Positions 1 to 9,247 of a stretch of DNA of 64,000 nt are shown one piece after another. The notes beneath the pieces are model-generated. The model was not told the DNA's origin. It searched no databases and was given only the letters and a program-made list of their open reading frames with translations. Every line of letters starts with the position of its first letter. The first letter of the stretch is position 1. Source of the DNA: JAUIKM01 sp964445695 (lineage in GTDB: Bacteria; Bacteroidota; Ignavibacteria; Kapaibacteriales; UBA7675); contig CAYULF010000005.1 of assembly GCA_964445695.1 (NCBI GenBank), positions 186,001-250,000 on the forward strand, in the 5' to 3' direction. The translations under genes were made by a program, and so were the position numbers.

Positions 1-536
1 ACCTGTCCAAAGTCAACAAAGCCGGCGCGGTCTTCGACCTGCAGAAACTGGACTGGATGAACTTCGAGTACCTGAAAAATCTGGATCCGCAGCGCGCGGC
101 GCAGGAATTGATGCCCGCCGTGCAGGCCGCCGGCTACGATGCCGATACCGACTTCGTGGCGCGCTGTTTTGCGCTGCTGCGCGAGCGCCTGCGTTTTACC
201 GCCGACCTGTTGACTGTTGGCGACTACATGTTCGCCGACCCGCAGGAATTCGAGGAAAAATTCCGCAAAAAACACTGGAAGGACAACACGGCCGAGCTGG
301 TCAAACCCTTTGTGGAGCAGCTGCGCAGCGCCGAAGCCTTCGACCACGAATCGCTGCACAAACTGGCTGAAGCCTACACCGCCGAACACGAGATCGGCTT
401 CGGCAAACTGATGAATCCGATCCGCCTGATGCTGACCGGCAAAGGCGCGGGTGCGGGCATGTTTGAGACGATGGAACTGCTGGGCCGCGACACCTGCATG
501 CGGCGCATCGACGCATTCCTGGGAAGTCTCGCCTGA
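1..536 (+). CDS. gltX: Glutamyl-tRNA synthetase, C-terminal part (5' end outside window)
   Basis: The reading frame is open from base 3 and ends at TGA 534-536, giving the last 177 residues of a class I aminoacyl-tRNA synthetase that charges tRNA with glutamate in the cytoplasm. The visible part is the helical anticodon-binding domain. It opens with LQKLDWMNFEYL, the conserved segment after the catalytic domain, and near its end has MNPIRLMLTGKGAGAG, typical of bacterial GluRS. The catalytic HIGH and KMSKS motifs lie upstream of the window. The following gene is on the same strand about 220 bases away. Whether the enzyme discriminates between Glu and Gln tRNAs cannot be judged from this fragment. 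Confidence 0.95.
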   Translation, partial: LSKVNKAGAVFDLQKLDWMNFEYLKNLDPQRAAQELMPAVQAAGYDADTDFVARCFALLRERLRFTADLLTVGDYMFADPQEFEEKFRKKHWKDNTAELVKPFVEQLRSAEAFDHESLHKLAEAYTAEHEIGFGKLMNPIRLMLTGKGAGAGMFETMELLGRDTCMRRIDAFLGSLA

Positions 537-753
537 GTGCATTCAAGCGCGCGGCGTCCGGAATTGTGCAATCTCTCCGCCTGCGGTGCGTCGGATCGCG
601 GCCCGCGGGCGGCGACCGCATGCGGCCGATTTCCTTCGGTCGTTCTGGCTCAAAATGCTATTTTCCGGGTTCGATGCTGTTGCGGTCTTCCGCTCCCCGT
701 CCCCGCGGAGACCGTACGTCACTTGTCTCAGCGACAAAAACGCGTCAGAAACT

Positions 754-2151
754 ATGAAGATCCTGATTGCAGATGACAATCACGAGTTTTGCACGACGAT
801 CGCCGATATCATCGCGTCGGAGGGGTGGGAGTACAAAATTACGAACACGCCGCAGGACACGCTGCAGTACCTGGAGGTACACGCGGACCGCGTCGGCGTG
901 CTGCTGCTGGACGTGGAGTTCAACCATCCGACGCTGACGGGCATCGACGTGCTGGAGCGCTCGGTGCGCAACTGGCCGCAGATCCCGGTTGTGATGATCA
1001 CGGGTGTGGGCACGATCAGCATCGCCGTGCGCGCCACGCAGCTCGGCGCGATGAACTTCATTGAAAAAAGCGCCATCGACCGCGCACGGCTGAAAGAAGT
1101 GCTGTACACGGCGATGGAAAAAGTCAATGTGCGTTCGGCCGCCAAGGAGGCCATGCAGTTGATGAGCGATCAGGGACTGATAGGCCGCAGCCGCGCCATG
1201 CTGGACGTGGCCGACAACATCTACCGCTACGGCCGCACGGAACTCAACATCCTGATCCTGGGCGAGACCGGCACCGGTAAAAAACTGGTGGCGCGTGCGC
1301 TGCACGCCGCCAGTGCGCGCAACGGCAAACCCTTCGTGACGGTCGACATTCCGAACATTCCCGCGCCGCTGTTCCAGAGCGAACTGTTCGGCCACACCAA
1401 AGGATCGTTTACGCACGCGACCGAAGATAAAAACGGTCTCTTCCAGCAGGCCAACAAAGGCACGATTTTCCTGGATGAAATCGGCGATCTGCCGCTGGAG
1501 CTGCAGGCCAACCTGCTCGTGCCGATCGAGGAAAAAACGGTGCGGCGCCTGGGCTCGATCAAGTCCACGCCGATCGACGTGCGTTTTGTCTCGGCGACGG
1601 ACCGCAACCTCGTCGGCGCAATTGAAGAAGGCAAGTACCGCGAGCAGCTCTACCATCGTCTGCGCGAATGTGAAATCACGCTGCCGCCGCTGCGCGACCG
1701 GCGCGAGGACATTCCGCTGATTGTTGAGCACTACACGCAGGCGCACAACAGCAAAATGGACGAGCAGAAAATGTTCAGCAGCGCCGCGCTGGAATATCTG
1801 TCCGAACTGCCCTGGCCGGGCAACGTGCGCCAGCTGGAAAACATGGTGCGCGTAGTGCTGCAGACCAGCAACAGCGACAGGGTGGAAGTGGCCGACGTGG
1901 CGCGCGTGGAATCGCCGCAGCCCAACGGCAAGCGCAACGAGCGCAGCAACGTGCAGTCCTTTCTGGACTCCGGCAACACTCTGCGCGAAGACGTGGACAT
2001 GCTGAATAAAATCAAGATTGAAGACGTGCTTGAAGCCAACAAAGGCAACGTCAGCAAAGCAGCGGCAAAACTGGGTATCAGCCGCGAGACCCTCCACAAT
2101 CGCATTAAAAAACACGGTATCGACGTCAGTCGCTTTCGGCGTAAACGCTGA
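754..2151 (+). CDS. NtrC-family response regulator with altered GAFTGA loop
   Basis: A 465-residue three-domain regulator. Residues 1-120 are a receiver with acidic pair D7/D8, phosphoacceptor D53, T83 and K105. Residues 140-370 are an AAA+ domain with Walker A GETGTGKK (170-177), Walker B TIFLDE (237-242) and arginine-finger segment YREQLYHRL. The C-terminus is a Fis-type helix-turn-helix ending in SRETLHNRIKKHGID. The start at 754 is chosen because the receiver begins immediately there; the open frame upstream lacks conserved sequence. The odd point is the sigma-54 contact loop, GSFTHA (217-222) instead of GAFTGA. Family members with altered loops often do not activate sigma-54, so this may act at sigma-70-type promoters or as a non-canonical regulator (inference). 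No partner histidine kinase is adjacent. Confidence 0.9.
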   Translation: MKILIADDNHEFCTTIADIIASEGWEYKITNTPQDTLQYLEVHADRVGVLLLDVEFNHPTLTGIDVLERSVRNWPQIPVVMITGVGTISIAVRATQLGAMNFIEKSAIDRARLKEVLYTAMEKVNVRSAAKEAMQLMSDQGLIGRSRAMLDVADNIYRYGRTELNILILGETGTGKKLVARALHAASARNGKPFVTVDIPNIPAPLFQSELFGHTKGSFTHATEDKNGLFQQANKGTIFLDEIGDLPLELQANLLVPIEEKTVRRLGSIKSTPIDVRFVSATDRNLVGAIEEGKYREQLYHRLRECEITLPPLRDRREDIPLIVEHYTQAHNSKMDEQKMFSSAALEYLSELPWPGNVRQLENMVRVVLQTSNSDRVEVADVARVESPQPNGKRNERSNVQSFLDSGNTLREDVDMLNKIKIEDVLEANKGNVSKAAAKLGISRETLHNRIKKHGIDVSRFRRKR

Positions 2152-2225
2152 CGTCGCTTGAGTTTAGCGCGCATGTCGCTCTCCGGCTGTCCGGGGCGCG
2201 CAGCGCAACTGGTTTGCCGGCGGGC

Positions 2226-2256
2226 GCGGAACTTCAAACCCGTTGACAAACAAGAA
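2226..2256 (-). repeat. Copy of dispersed GACAAACAAG intergenic repeat
   Basis: This 31-base stretch matches 14998-15028 at 27 of 31 positions, including the core TTGACAAACAAGAA versus CTGACAAACAAGAA. Similarity extends a little further upstream (TTGCCGG in both). It lies just before smc. Strand is given so that the T-rich form TTCTTGTTTGTC reads forward. Confidence 0.6.
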
Positions 2257-2312
2257 GGCATTTAAAAGGTATTTGTCAGGGCTGGTTATCACAGTTGAGA
2301 GTGGATTAACGC

Positions 2313-5300
2313 ATGTATTTATCGAATCTCGATATAGTCGGGTTCAAGTCGTTCGCGGACAAGACCAAGCTGCTGTTCAACGAGGGCATTACGGCAATTG
2401 TGGGCCCGAACGGCTGCGGTAAAACGAACGTGGTGGACAGCATCCGCTGGGTGCTGGGCGAGCAGAAGTCGTCGACGCTGCGCTCGGACAAAATGGAAGA
2501 CGTGATCTTCAACGGCACGCGCAAACGCAAGCCGCTCGGTATGGCCGAAGTGTCGATGACCATCCAGAATTCGCGCGGCGTGCTGCCGACGGAGTATTCG
2601 GAAGTGACCCTGACGCGGCGTCTGTTCCGCAACGGCGACAGCCAGTACCTGCTGAACAAAACGGTCTGCCGCCTGCGCGACATCCTCGATCTTTTCATGG
2701 ATACCGGGATGGGCGCCAATGCGTACTCGGTCATCGAGCTGAAGATGATCGAGACGATCCTGAGCGACAAAACCGACGAGCGCCGCCGATTGTTTGAAGA
2801 AGCCGCGGGCATCACCAAGTACAAGACGCGCCGCCGCGAGGCGCTGCGCCGCATGGACGCCATCGAGACGGACCTTTCGCGCGTGCGCGACATCCTGACG
2901 GAAGTGGAGAAAAACGTGCGTTCGCTGGCGCGCCAGGCTTCGAAGGCCAAACGCCACAAGGAAATCACCGACCAACTGAAAGCGCTTGAAATCCTGCTGC
3001 TGCAGCACGAGTACTTCAACCTGCGGCGTCAGCTGGAGCCGCTGGAGAAACAACGCGAAGAACAGGTGATTCAGCGCAACACCGTGCAGCGCGACCTTGT
3101 TCAGCAGGAAGAGGTTGTAGCCAAACTTGAAGAGCAACAGAGCGACGTGGAAGAGCGCCTGAGCGGCGCGGAAGAAGAACTGGCCACAGCCAACAAGTCG
3201 ATGTCCGACGCGACGCGCGAGCTGGCCGTCAGCAAAGAGCGCATGATCTCGATCCAGACTGCGCGAGGTCGCTCGGAGCAGGACAAGGCGGAGCTGATCA
3301 GTCACATCGCAAAGGTAAGCGACGGGCTGGCGGAAGCCGAGCAGACGCGCGAGAAGCTGGGAGAAGACCTGGGCGAAGCGCAGCGGGAATTCGACACGCG
3401 CAAAAGCCACCAGGACGAGAGTATGGCGCACGTGCAGGAAGTCCGCGCCCGCGCCAGAGACATCAAGTCCAAAGTGATGAACTCGATGGACGAGATCAAC
3501 AACGTCCGCGCCACGACCGAGCGCAATCGCGCGCGCATTGAGTCGCTGCAGCGCCGCATCGAGGAAACGCGCCAGACGGGCGAGACCAGCAGCGCGCGAC
3601 GCGACGAACTGCGCGGTCAGCTGGACGAACAGGCGCCGCAAAAGGCGCGCCACGACCAAGCGGTCGAAGACGCCGAGAAAAAACTGGCCGACGTGCAGGA
3701 GTTTCAGGTGAAGCTGCGCGAGGAAACGGAAGACATCCAGCGCAACATGAGCGAGCGCCAGCGCGACCTGAGCCACAAGCGCGCCTCACTGGAGTTTCTG
3801 GGCGGTCTGGTGGACATGAGCGAAAGCTCGGAGTTTCTGCTGGGCAACACCAACTGGCTCTCAACCAGTAAACCGCTGATTCTGGCGGAAGCCATCGGCG
3901 CGGATGAAGAACTGCGCGTGGCGCTGGCGGCGGCTCTGGGCCCGGCAGGCGACTACTTTGTGGTGGCCAGCCCGCGCGAGGCGCGCTCCGGCATCCAGCA
4001 ACTGCGCGAGAGCGACAAAGGCAAGGCGAGTTTTGTCTGCCTGGAAAACGTGCCGGAAAGCGCCGCGCCGCCCGCCGCACCGGCGGGCGAAGGCATCCTT
4101 GGCTGGGCCTCGGAAATTGTGCGCGTTGAGGATGAGCGTCTGCGCCACGCGCTGCGCCTCCTGCTGAACGGTACGCTGCTGGTGCGCTCCGCCGCCGATG
4201 CGGATACGGCCGCGCTCGAAAACGGCGTCGTGCGCGCCGTGACGCTCGAGGGCGACATCGTCGGCACGCACGCCGCCTTCCTGGGCGGCGGCAGCAGCAA
4301 AAACACGGAAGGTGCGATGATAGGCCGCCGTGAGAAAATGGCGCTGCTGGAAAAAGACATCGCCACGCTGGAAAGTGAGCTGGACCAGCTGCAGCGCCGT
4401 CGCAACGAAAAGCGCGCCGAGTATAACAACATAAATCTGCGCGAATATTCGGATGCGATCCGCCGCGCGGAGGGCGAGCGCTCCCGCTACGATCAACTGG
4501 TCGGCAAGCTGCGCTACGATCTGGAGCGGACGGAGCAGAGCCTGGCGCGCACGGAGGAGAGCATCGCCAGTTTCCAGGCGGAAATCGAAAAACTGAGTGA
4601 AAAAGGCGGCGACGACCTGCCGGAGCTTTCCGGCCTGATCGAGAAAAAGGAATCGCTCGAAAAAGATCTGGCGGCGACCGAAGACGAGCTGCGCCAGGCC
4701 GAAGAGAAGTTCGAGGTGGATTCAGGCGAGTCGCATCGCGCCGAGATGAAGCTGGTGCAGCTGCGCGGCGAGGCGAAATCGCTTGATCAGGAGCTGGACC
4801 GCCTCAACTCTCAGTTGGCGGGCGCCAAACGCCGACTGGAGTTTCGCACCAAGGAGATTGAATCCTCTGCGACGGAATACGAGCACCTCAGCGGTGAGCT
4901 GGGGCGCATGGAAACGGCGGTGCAGGAAGCGCAGAAAGTGCTGGAAGGCGCGCGCGAACGCCGCAACGCCGTCGCCGCGGAGCAGAGTGAACTGCGCAAG
5001 ACGATACACAAACAGGCCGAGACGCTGCGCGCGCAGCGCCGCGAGCACGACGGCAGCGTCAACACAATCCACAAGCTGGAGCTTGAGCTGGAACGTCTGC
5101 GCGGCGACGCAGCCCGCTGCAAAAAACGCGCGGAGGAAGAGTTCGAGCTTGAGCTGACGGGCGAGGAGCCGCCGGCCGACCATCCCGAGGGCGACAGACC
5201 GTTCCGCGTGGAGTCGGCGCGCGGCGAGATTGCCGAATTGAAGCGGCGTCTCACCGGCATGGGCGCAGTCAACCTGCTGGCTTTTGACGAATTCGAAAAA

Positions 5301-5906
5301 GAGAGCGAGCGGAAGAAATTCCTGGACGAGCAGCTCTCCGATCTGCTGGAGTCGCAGAAGACGCTTTCAACGACGATTGCGGAAATCAACGCGACGGTGA
5401 AACAGAAGTTTTCGGAGACCTTTGCGCAGATCCGCGAAAACTTCGTGCGCATTTTCCGCACGCTGTTTGAGGCGGGCGACGAGGCGGACCTGCTGCTGGA
5501 AGAGGGCGATCCGCTGGAGGCGAAGGTGGAGATTATCGCCAAGCCGCGCGGCAAACGTCCGGCGTCGATCGACATGCTCTCGGGCGGTGAAAAAACGCTG
5601 ACGGCCATTGCGCTGCTCTTTGCCATCTACCTTGTCAAACCAAGCCCGTTTTGTATTTTGGACGAGGTCGACGCGCCGCTGGACGACGCCAACATTGATC
5701 GCTATCTGCGATTGATTCGCGAGTTCAGCAAGGAGACGCAGTTTATCATGATCACGCACAATAAGCGTACCATGGAAGCCGCCGATACGATGTATGGCGT
5801 GTCGATGCAGGACAGCGTCTCCCGACTGGTGTCGATCGAGCCGCGCAAGCACGGACGTCCGATTGAACACGCAGGCAACGGGCGGCCCGCCGCCGTGGAA
5901 GCCTGA
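2313..5906 (+). CDS. smc: Chromosome segregation ATPase SMC
   Basis: A full-length 1197-residue SMC protein, the core of the condensin-like complex with ScpA and ScpB that compacts and segregates the chromosome. The N-terminal head has Walker A GPNGCGKT (31-38) after MYLSNLDIVGFKSFADKT. Two long coiled coils flank a hinge at about residues 490-675. The C-terminal head has the ABC signature LSGGEKTLTAIALLF from residue 1089, Walker B FCILDEVDAPLDD (1113 onward) and the H-loop ITHNK. The ends and length match the family. scpA and scpB are not in the window. The gene starts about 160 bases after the NtrC-like regulator, with a dispersed repeat copy between, so separate transcription is likely. 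Confidence 0.98.
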   Translation: MYLSNLDIVGFKSFADKTKLLFNEGITAIVGPNGCGKTNVVDSIRWVLGEQKSSTLRSDKMEDVIFNGTRKRKPLGMAEVSMTIQNSRGVLPTEYSEVTLTRRLFRNGDSQYLLNKTVCRLRDILDLFMDTGMGANAYSVIELKMIETILSDKTDERRRLFEEAAGITKYKTRRREALRRMDAIETDLSRVRDILTEVEKNVRSLARQASKAKRHKEITDQLKALEILLLQHEYFNLRRQLEPLEKQREEQVIQRNTVQRDLVQQEEVVAKLEEQQSDVEERLSGAEEELATANKSMSDATRELAVSKERMISIQTARGRSEQDKAELISHIAKVSDGLAEAEQTREKLGEDLGEAQREFDTRKSHQDESMAHVQEVRARARDIKSKVMNSMDEINNVRATTERNRARIESLQRRIEETRQTGETSSARRDELRGQLDEQAPQKARHDQAVEDAEKKLADVQEFQVKLREETEDIQRNMSERQRDLSHKRASLEFLGGLVDMSESSEFLLGNTNWLSTSKPLILAEAIGADEELRVALAAALGPAGDYFVVASPREARSGIQQLRESDKGKASFVCLENVPESAAPPAAPAGEGILGWASEIVRVEDERLRHALRLLLNGTLLVRSAADADTAALENGVVRAVTLEGDIVGTHAAFLGGGSSKNTEGAMIGRREKMALLEKDIATLESELDQLQRRRNEKRAEYNNINLREYSDAIRRAEGERSRYDQLVGKLRYDLERTEQSLARTEESIASFQAEIEKLSEKGGDDLPELSGLIEKKESLEKDLAATEDELRQAEEKFEVDSGESHRAEMKLVQLRGEAKSLDQELDRLNSQLAGAKRRLEFRTKEIESSATEYEHLSGELGRMETAVQEAQKVLEGARERRNAVAAEQSELRKTIHKQAETLRAQRREHDGSVNTIHKLELELERLRGDAARCKKRAEEEFELELTGEEPPADHPEGDRPFRVESARGEIAELKRRLTGMGAVNLLAFDEFEKESERKKFLDEQLSDLLESQKTLSTTIAEINATVKQKFSETFAQIRENFVRIFRTLFEAGDEADLLLEEGDPLEAKVEIIAKPRGKRPASIDMLSGGEKTLTAIALLFAIYLVKPSPFCILDEVDAPLDDANIDRYLRLIREFSKETQFIMITHNKRTMEAADTMYGVSMQDSVSRLVSIEPRKHGRPIEHAGNGRPAAVEA

Positions 5907-5997
5907 GGACAAGCATACTGATGCGACTCCGGAGTACCAGCCCACACAACCCGGCATTTTGGGGATTTGCATCCCGTTTACATTGCAAGTTTGGAGA

Positions 5998-6573
5998 ATG
6001 AAGTCGATGAAAATAGCACTCAAATCCGCGCTCGTACTGCTCTGTTTCTGCCTGGCGCTGCAATCCGCCGACGCGCAGGGTCACTCGCGCAAAGACAAAC
6101 TGACGGAAGACAAACTGGACGGCCGCAAAGAAACCTACGAAGGCACCTATCAATTGCCCTTCCCGGATGTGTGGAATATCATCAAGGAATCGATCAACGA
6201 AATCGGTTGCCAGATCGAATCCGCCAAGCCGATTACCACGGACGAAGGCACGTACAAAGGCAAGATTCAGTCGACCTTCTGCATTCTGGTGCGCAGCGAC
6301 GACACGACGGACGTCGTGCTGGAGCGCTACGCAATGGAAGTGCCCTACATCCGCGCGGGCGTCTGGACTTCGGGCCGGATGCAGTACACCTTTTACGTGG
6401 TGGAAAAGGACAACGGCGACGTCAACGTGCGTCTGAAGGGCGAGCTGAGCGGCTACGAGGATCACGTTACTTCCAAGTTCCACTACTTCGAATCCAACCG
6501 CATTCTGGAAGAGAAGTTGTACAACATTATCGAAGGCAAGATTGCTGCGATGATGGAAGAGTCCGACGGCTAG
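5998..6573 (+). CDS. Secreted or periplasmic protein of unknown function
   Basis: About 191 residues with an N-terminal signal peptide (hydrophobic ALVLLCFCLALQ followed by SADAQ) and a mature alpha/beta-looking domain of about 165 residues. I do not recognise a named family. The pattern EGTYQLPFPDVWNIIKESI followed by alternating strands resembles small periplasmic domains in which a conserved WN..K helix precedes a beta sheet, but this is only an impression. An ATG at 6007 (MKIALKS) is an equally good start: the GGAG at 5993-5996 is better spaced to it than to 5998. The gene lies 91 bases after smc and is followed by a strong hairpin, so it may be the last gene of the smc transcript. Confidence 0.75.
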   Translation: MKSMKIALKSALVLLCFCLALQSADAQGHSRKDKLTEDKLDGRKETYEGTYQLPFPDVWNIIKESINEIGCQIESAKPITTDEGTYKGKIQSTFCILVRSDDTTDVVLERYAMEVPYIRAGVWTSGRMQYTFYVVEKDNGDVNVRLKGELSGYEDHVTSKFHYFESNRILEEKLYNIIEGKIAAMMEESDG

Positions 6574-6624
6574 AGTTAACATCAGAACTATTGTGTTGCG
6601 GCGCTTTCCGCGCGTGCGACTTCA

Positions 6625-6664
6625 ACAAACGGCGGCGTCCCAATGGGTTTGGGCCGCCGTTTGT
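6625..6664 (+). terminator. Hairpin terminator after the secreted-protein gene
   Basis: A perfect 12-base inverted repeat ACAAACGGCGGC (6625-6636) pairs with GCCGCCGTTTGT (6653-6664) around a 16-base loop, about 50 bases after the preceding stop. T-rich sequence follows (CGTTTAATAG), consistent with intrinsic termination. Confidence 0.75.
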
Positions 6665-7304
6665 CGTTTAATAGCTTTGCGGCGTGTTTGCCACGGTCTG
6701 CTCTGTATCGTATTGGGTTTGCAGTTGTCAAGATCACAGCAATTCTCAAACCGAGAGATGTTAAATTCTACGCCGATGACGGCTGCATGTTAAAATTCCT
6801 GCACACTGTGTTAGTTCCGTCGAGAGTGACCATCAAGGAGATTAAACGCACACGTAGACCAAAGCTCAATTCACTGCCCGGCGGCCATGTGCTCGCGCAG
6901 CCTTGCTGCCCGGGGTAACAGATTGGTCTGCATTTGATCAGGTGCGGCCGGGCCCGGCGCACGTAGTATTGCCCGATAGATTAACATGCATGGCACATCA
7001 CTCATTGTTTTACAATTGGAGATTTCAATGAATTTTCACTCGATGTCCAGCCTTATGCCGAGCGTTGCGCTTGCGCTCTATTGTGGTTGTTTGACTGTGC
7101 CTTCGCAGTCCTGGGTGATTGAAGAAAACTTCATGTGCCTGGTTTAACAAGTCTTCCGGCCTGCGGACAACTGTAGCCGTCATGATTGTTTGTCAACAAT
7201 TCCTTGCGCTTCAGTGCTCTTGCGGGCCATGCCGACATCTGCCGACTTACCCCTGCCTGTACCAACTACTATTTTGTAATGTTCTCTCATTTAAGGAGAC
7301 TCAG
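6665..7304. other. Long non-coding stretch before the T9SS protein gene
   Basis: About 640 bases without an intact gene. It holds the truncated paralogue remnant at 7028-7147 (listed separately). I see no RNA gene or clear promoter in the rest. The composition looks more AT-rich than the flanking smc and polA regions. Confidence 0.5.
7028..7147 (+). pseudogene. 5' remnant of a paralogue of the following T9SS protein gene
   Basis: A 39-codon reading frame starts at ATG 7028 and stops at TAA 7145-7147. It encodes a signal-peptide-like segment followed by SQSWVIEENF. The intact gene downstream has AQSWAIEESF directly after its own signal peptide. At DNA level the stretch around 7105-7133 differs from about 7380-7408 at only two bases. 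After that point the similarity stops and the frame closes. The simplest reading is a truncated duplicate of the 5' end of the neighbouring gene. A deliberately short secreted peptide is less likely. Confidence 0.6.
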
Positions 7305-9032
7305 ATGATTTCACATTCAAAGCTCTGCATACCTGCAATTGCAGCTCTGTTTTTTTTTGTTTGTACCGGCCTGCATGCGCAGTCCTGGGCGATTGAAGAA
7401 AGCTTCGGCGGGGATGATAACGCGGAAGCGTTTAGTCTGGTAAGTCATGCCGATGGCAGCGTTACCCACATTGGATTGACACAAAGTTTTGGCGATGCGT
7501 CGCTGGCGCCAAATTTGCACATTGTTCACTGCGATCTCTTTGGCAATTCAGTTTGGGAGTTCGTTCATCACACAATGGTAGCCACAGAATTCAATTCCAG
7601 CGCTCAAGAACCAATAATGTCGATCAGCGAATGTATGAACGGCGACATGGTTCTGACGACCGGAATTGTGTTGCAACCGGGAATACCGGCAGACATTTTG
7701 GTGATGCGTATTTCACCTTTCGGTATGCCGATCTGGACGCGATTAATAGGCGTCGACAACATGGAGGACGACTTTTCCAGCTCAATAATCGAGAGCGGCG
7801 ACGGCAACATCTGGATTACGGGTTATGTTGAAAAACCGTCGCCGGGCACAGGTACAGATGCTATTGTGGCTCAGTTCGACGCTGTGGGGAATCTGAACTG
7901 GTCCAGAATCTACGACGGCGGAAGAGATGAATTGCCGCGCTGCATTCGCGAAACTGCCGAAGGCCTGTTTGTGGTTGCCGGCGAAGCCGACGTTGTGGCG
8001 CTTGCATATGATGCGTTGCAGTTCGCTGTTGATGGCACAGGTACACTTGTATGGTCAAACTTGCATGGTACAGAATTCGGCGGTGAAGGTTTTTCTTCGG
8101 TAGTGCAAAACACCAACGGTTTTTTGTACGCGACCGGTATTTACCGGGCTGATCCGATTGCCGATGTTTGGGTTGTGCAAACCGACGTTCTGACCGGAGC
8201 GCTGATTAACGGAAGAACCTATGACAGTGGAACACTTGAAGGCGCCTGGGATATCACAACTTCCGTCACGCCCGACAATCTGGTGCTGGTAGGCGAAAAT
8301 TCCGGTATAATTTCCGCTCCACTGGATGACGCATTTTTTCTGGAGATCAGCCCGGATCTCAGTACGGTAGTGAATTATAAGGCGATTGGAACAGAGTTTT
8401 CCGACGCGCTCTATGCAGTAGCTTTTTCGCCTGGCGACATAACTACAACACCTCCGACTGAGCGAGGTTATTGGGCCGTAGGTGTAACCAATCAGCCGAG
8501 CGGCGGCGCGGGAATCCTGAGTCAGTATTTGGTTCGCACCAATTTAACCGGCAGGACCGCCTGTGCGCTGGAAAGCCCGATCACAATTCAACCACTCGCC
8601 GAATCAATCCCGTATCCGATGGCCGTTCAACCATTTCTCGGAGCGTATCCACATTCAATGGGCTTTGAGCAGGCTTTCTCGCCCAACGAAATTTGTCCTG
8701 GAGTTTTTATGCCGCCCTTTGCAAAGTCCGCGGCAACGCAGGAGGATTTCGTGGGTGGTTCAAATACCATGGAGCTTGAGTTAATTGTCCACGCGCAGCC
8801 GCTTAAACCCGGCGATCCGCTAAGTTTTAGTCTGCAAAACGCTCCTTCCGGCGAAGTCAGCGTAACGCTCAGCGATATGCGTGGTCGCGAGTTGTTAAAA
8901 ACAGTGCGCACCACTGCCGGCGCTGAGAATGTCATCAGTCTACGACCGCAGGTTTACGTCAGCGGCGTTTATGTGCTGCGCGTGTATGCGCAAGGACAGG
9001 TCAAGTCGGCGCCGGTGGTATTTGTTGAATAA
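7305..9032 (+). CDS. T9SS-secreted protein with beta-propeller-like body
   Basis: 575 residues. The start ATG 7305 follows a good ribosome-binding site (AAGGAG, 7293-7298). An N-terminal signal peptide ends near GLHAQ. The body has repeated segments of about 60 residues in which DADG- or ADG-like turns alternate with strands (for example VSHADGSVTHIG, ESGDGNIWITG, ETAEGLFVVAG), as in secreted beta-propeller repeats. The last 85 residues form a type A T9SS sorting domain: FSLQNAPSGEVSVTLSD, MRGRELLKT, GVYVLRVYAQG. Export through the Sec system and then T9SS to the cell surface or medium is expected. Cargo function is unknown. A broken copy of its 5' end lies just upstream. Confidence 0.85.
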   Translation: MISHSKLCIPAIAALFFFVCTGLHAQSWAIEESFGGDDNAEAFSLVSHADGSVTHIGLTQSFGDASLAPNLHIVHCDLFGNSVWEFVHHTMVATEFNSSAQEPIMSISECMNGDMVLTTGIVLQPGIPADILVMRISPFGMPIWTRLIGVDNMEDDFSSSIIESGDGNIWITGYVEKPSPGTGTDAIVAQFDAVGNLNWSRIYDGGRDELPRCIRETAEGLFVVAGEADVVALAYDALQFAVDGTGTLVWSNLHGTEFGGEGFSSVVQNTNGFLYATGIYRADPIADVWVVQTDVLTGALINGRTYDSGTLEGAWDITTSVTPDNLVLVGENSGIISAPLDDAFFLEISPDLSTVVNYKAIGTEFSDALYAVAFSPGDITTTPPTERGYWAVGVTNQPSGGAGILSQYLVRTNLTGRTACALESPITIQPLAESIPYPMAVQPFLGAYPHSMGFEQAFSPNEICPGVFMPPFAKSAATQEDFVGGSNTMELELIVHAQPLKPGDPLSFSLQNAPSGEVSVTLSDMRGRELLKTVRTTAGAENVISLRPQVYVSGVYVLRVYAQGQVKSAPVVFVE

Positions 9033-9064
9033 ACTGAACTGTTAAAGTTCCAGGCTCTGAAACA

Positions 9065-9100
9065 ACCCGGAAGTTGATTGTCAATCAATGACTTCCGGGT
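9065..9100 (+). terminator. Hairpin after the T9SS protein gene
   Basis: ACCCGGAAGT (9065-9074) and ACTTCCGGGT (9091-9100) form a perfect 10-base stem. Inside it TGATTG/CAATCA forms a second inverted repeat, so the whole can fold into one long hairpin starting 32 bases after the stop. No T run follows, so it may act as a transcript-end or mRNA-protecting structure. Confidence 0.6.
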
Positions 9101-9162
9101 CTCTGAACCATTCACAGGTTCCTGGCGCCGTTTTGTGCAATTTGGGCCGGGGAGAACAAAGG

Positions 9163-9247
9163 GAGCTCATTTCAGTGGCCATACGCGCGCGTATGTCAGC
9201 CTCGCTCATGGAGCGCGTCGCAGGCAGGCGTTGCACGCGCAAGACTT
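9163..9247 (-). pseudogene. Internal fragment of a coaE gene
   Basis: Read on the minus strand, this segment encodes TRSMSEADIRARMATEMSS preceded by LRVQRLPA. The intact coaE at 11249-11941 has SRSMSEADIRARMATQMSS preceded by LRVQRLLA. About 85 bases align without gaps to 11388-11472 at roughly 80% identity, yet only about three residues differ, so most changes are silent. There is no P-loop or start for a complete kinase here. It lies on the far side of dgt from the real coaE, in the same orientation. Confidence 0.7.

Noticed and set aside
451..753. Upstream extension of the NtrC-like gene to base 451
   Set aside because: It overlaps gltX in another frame and shows no conserved residues; the receiver domain starts right at 754.
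745..2115. Long minus-strand open frame opposite the NtrC-like gene
   Set aside because: It is the antisense shadow of a strongly supported gene in GC-rich DNA; its product is compositionally odd (His/Val/Phe-rich) with no domain.
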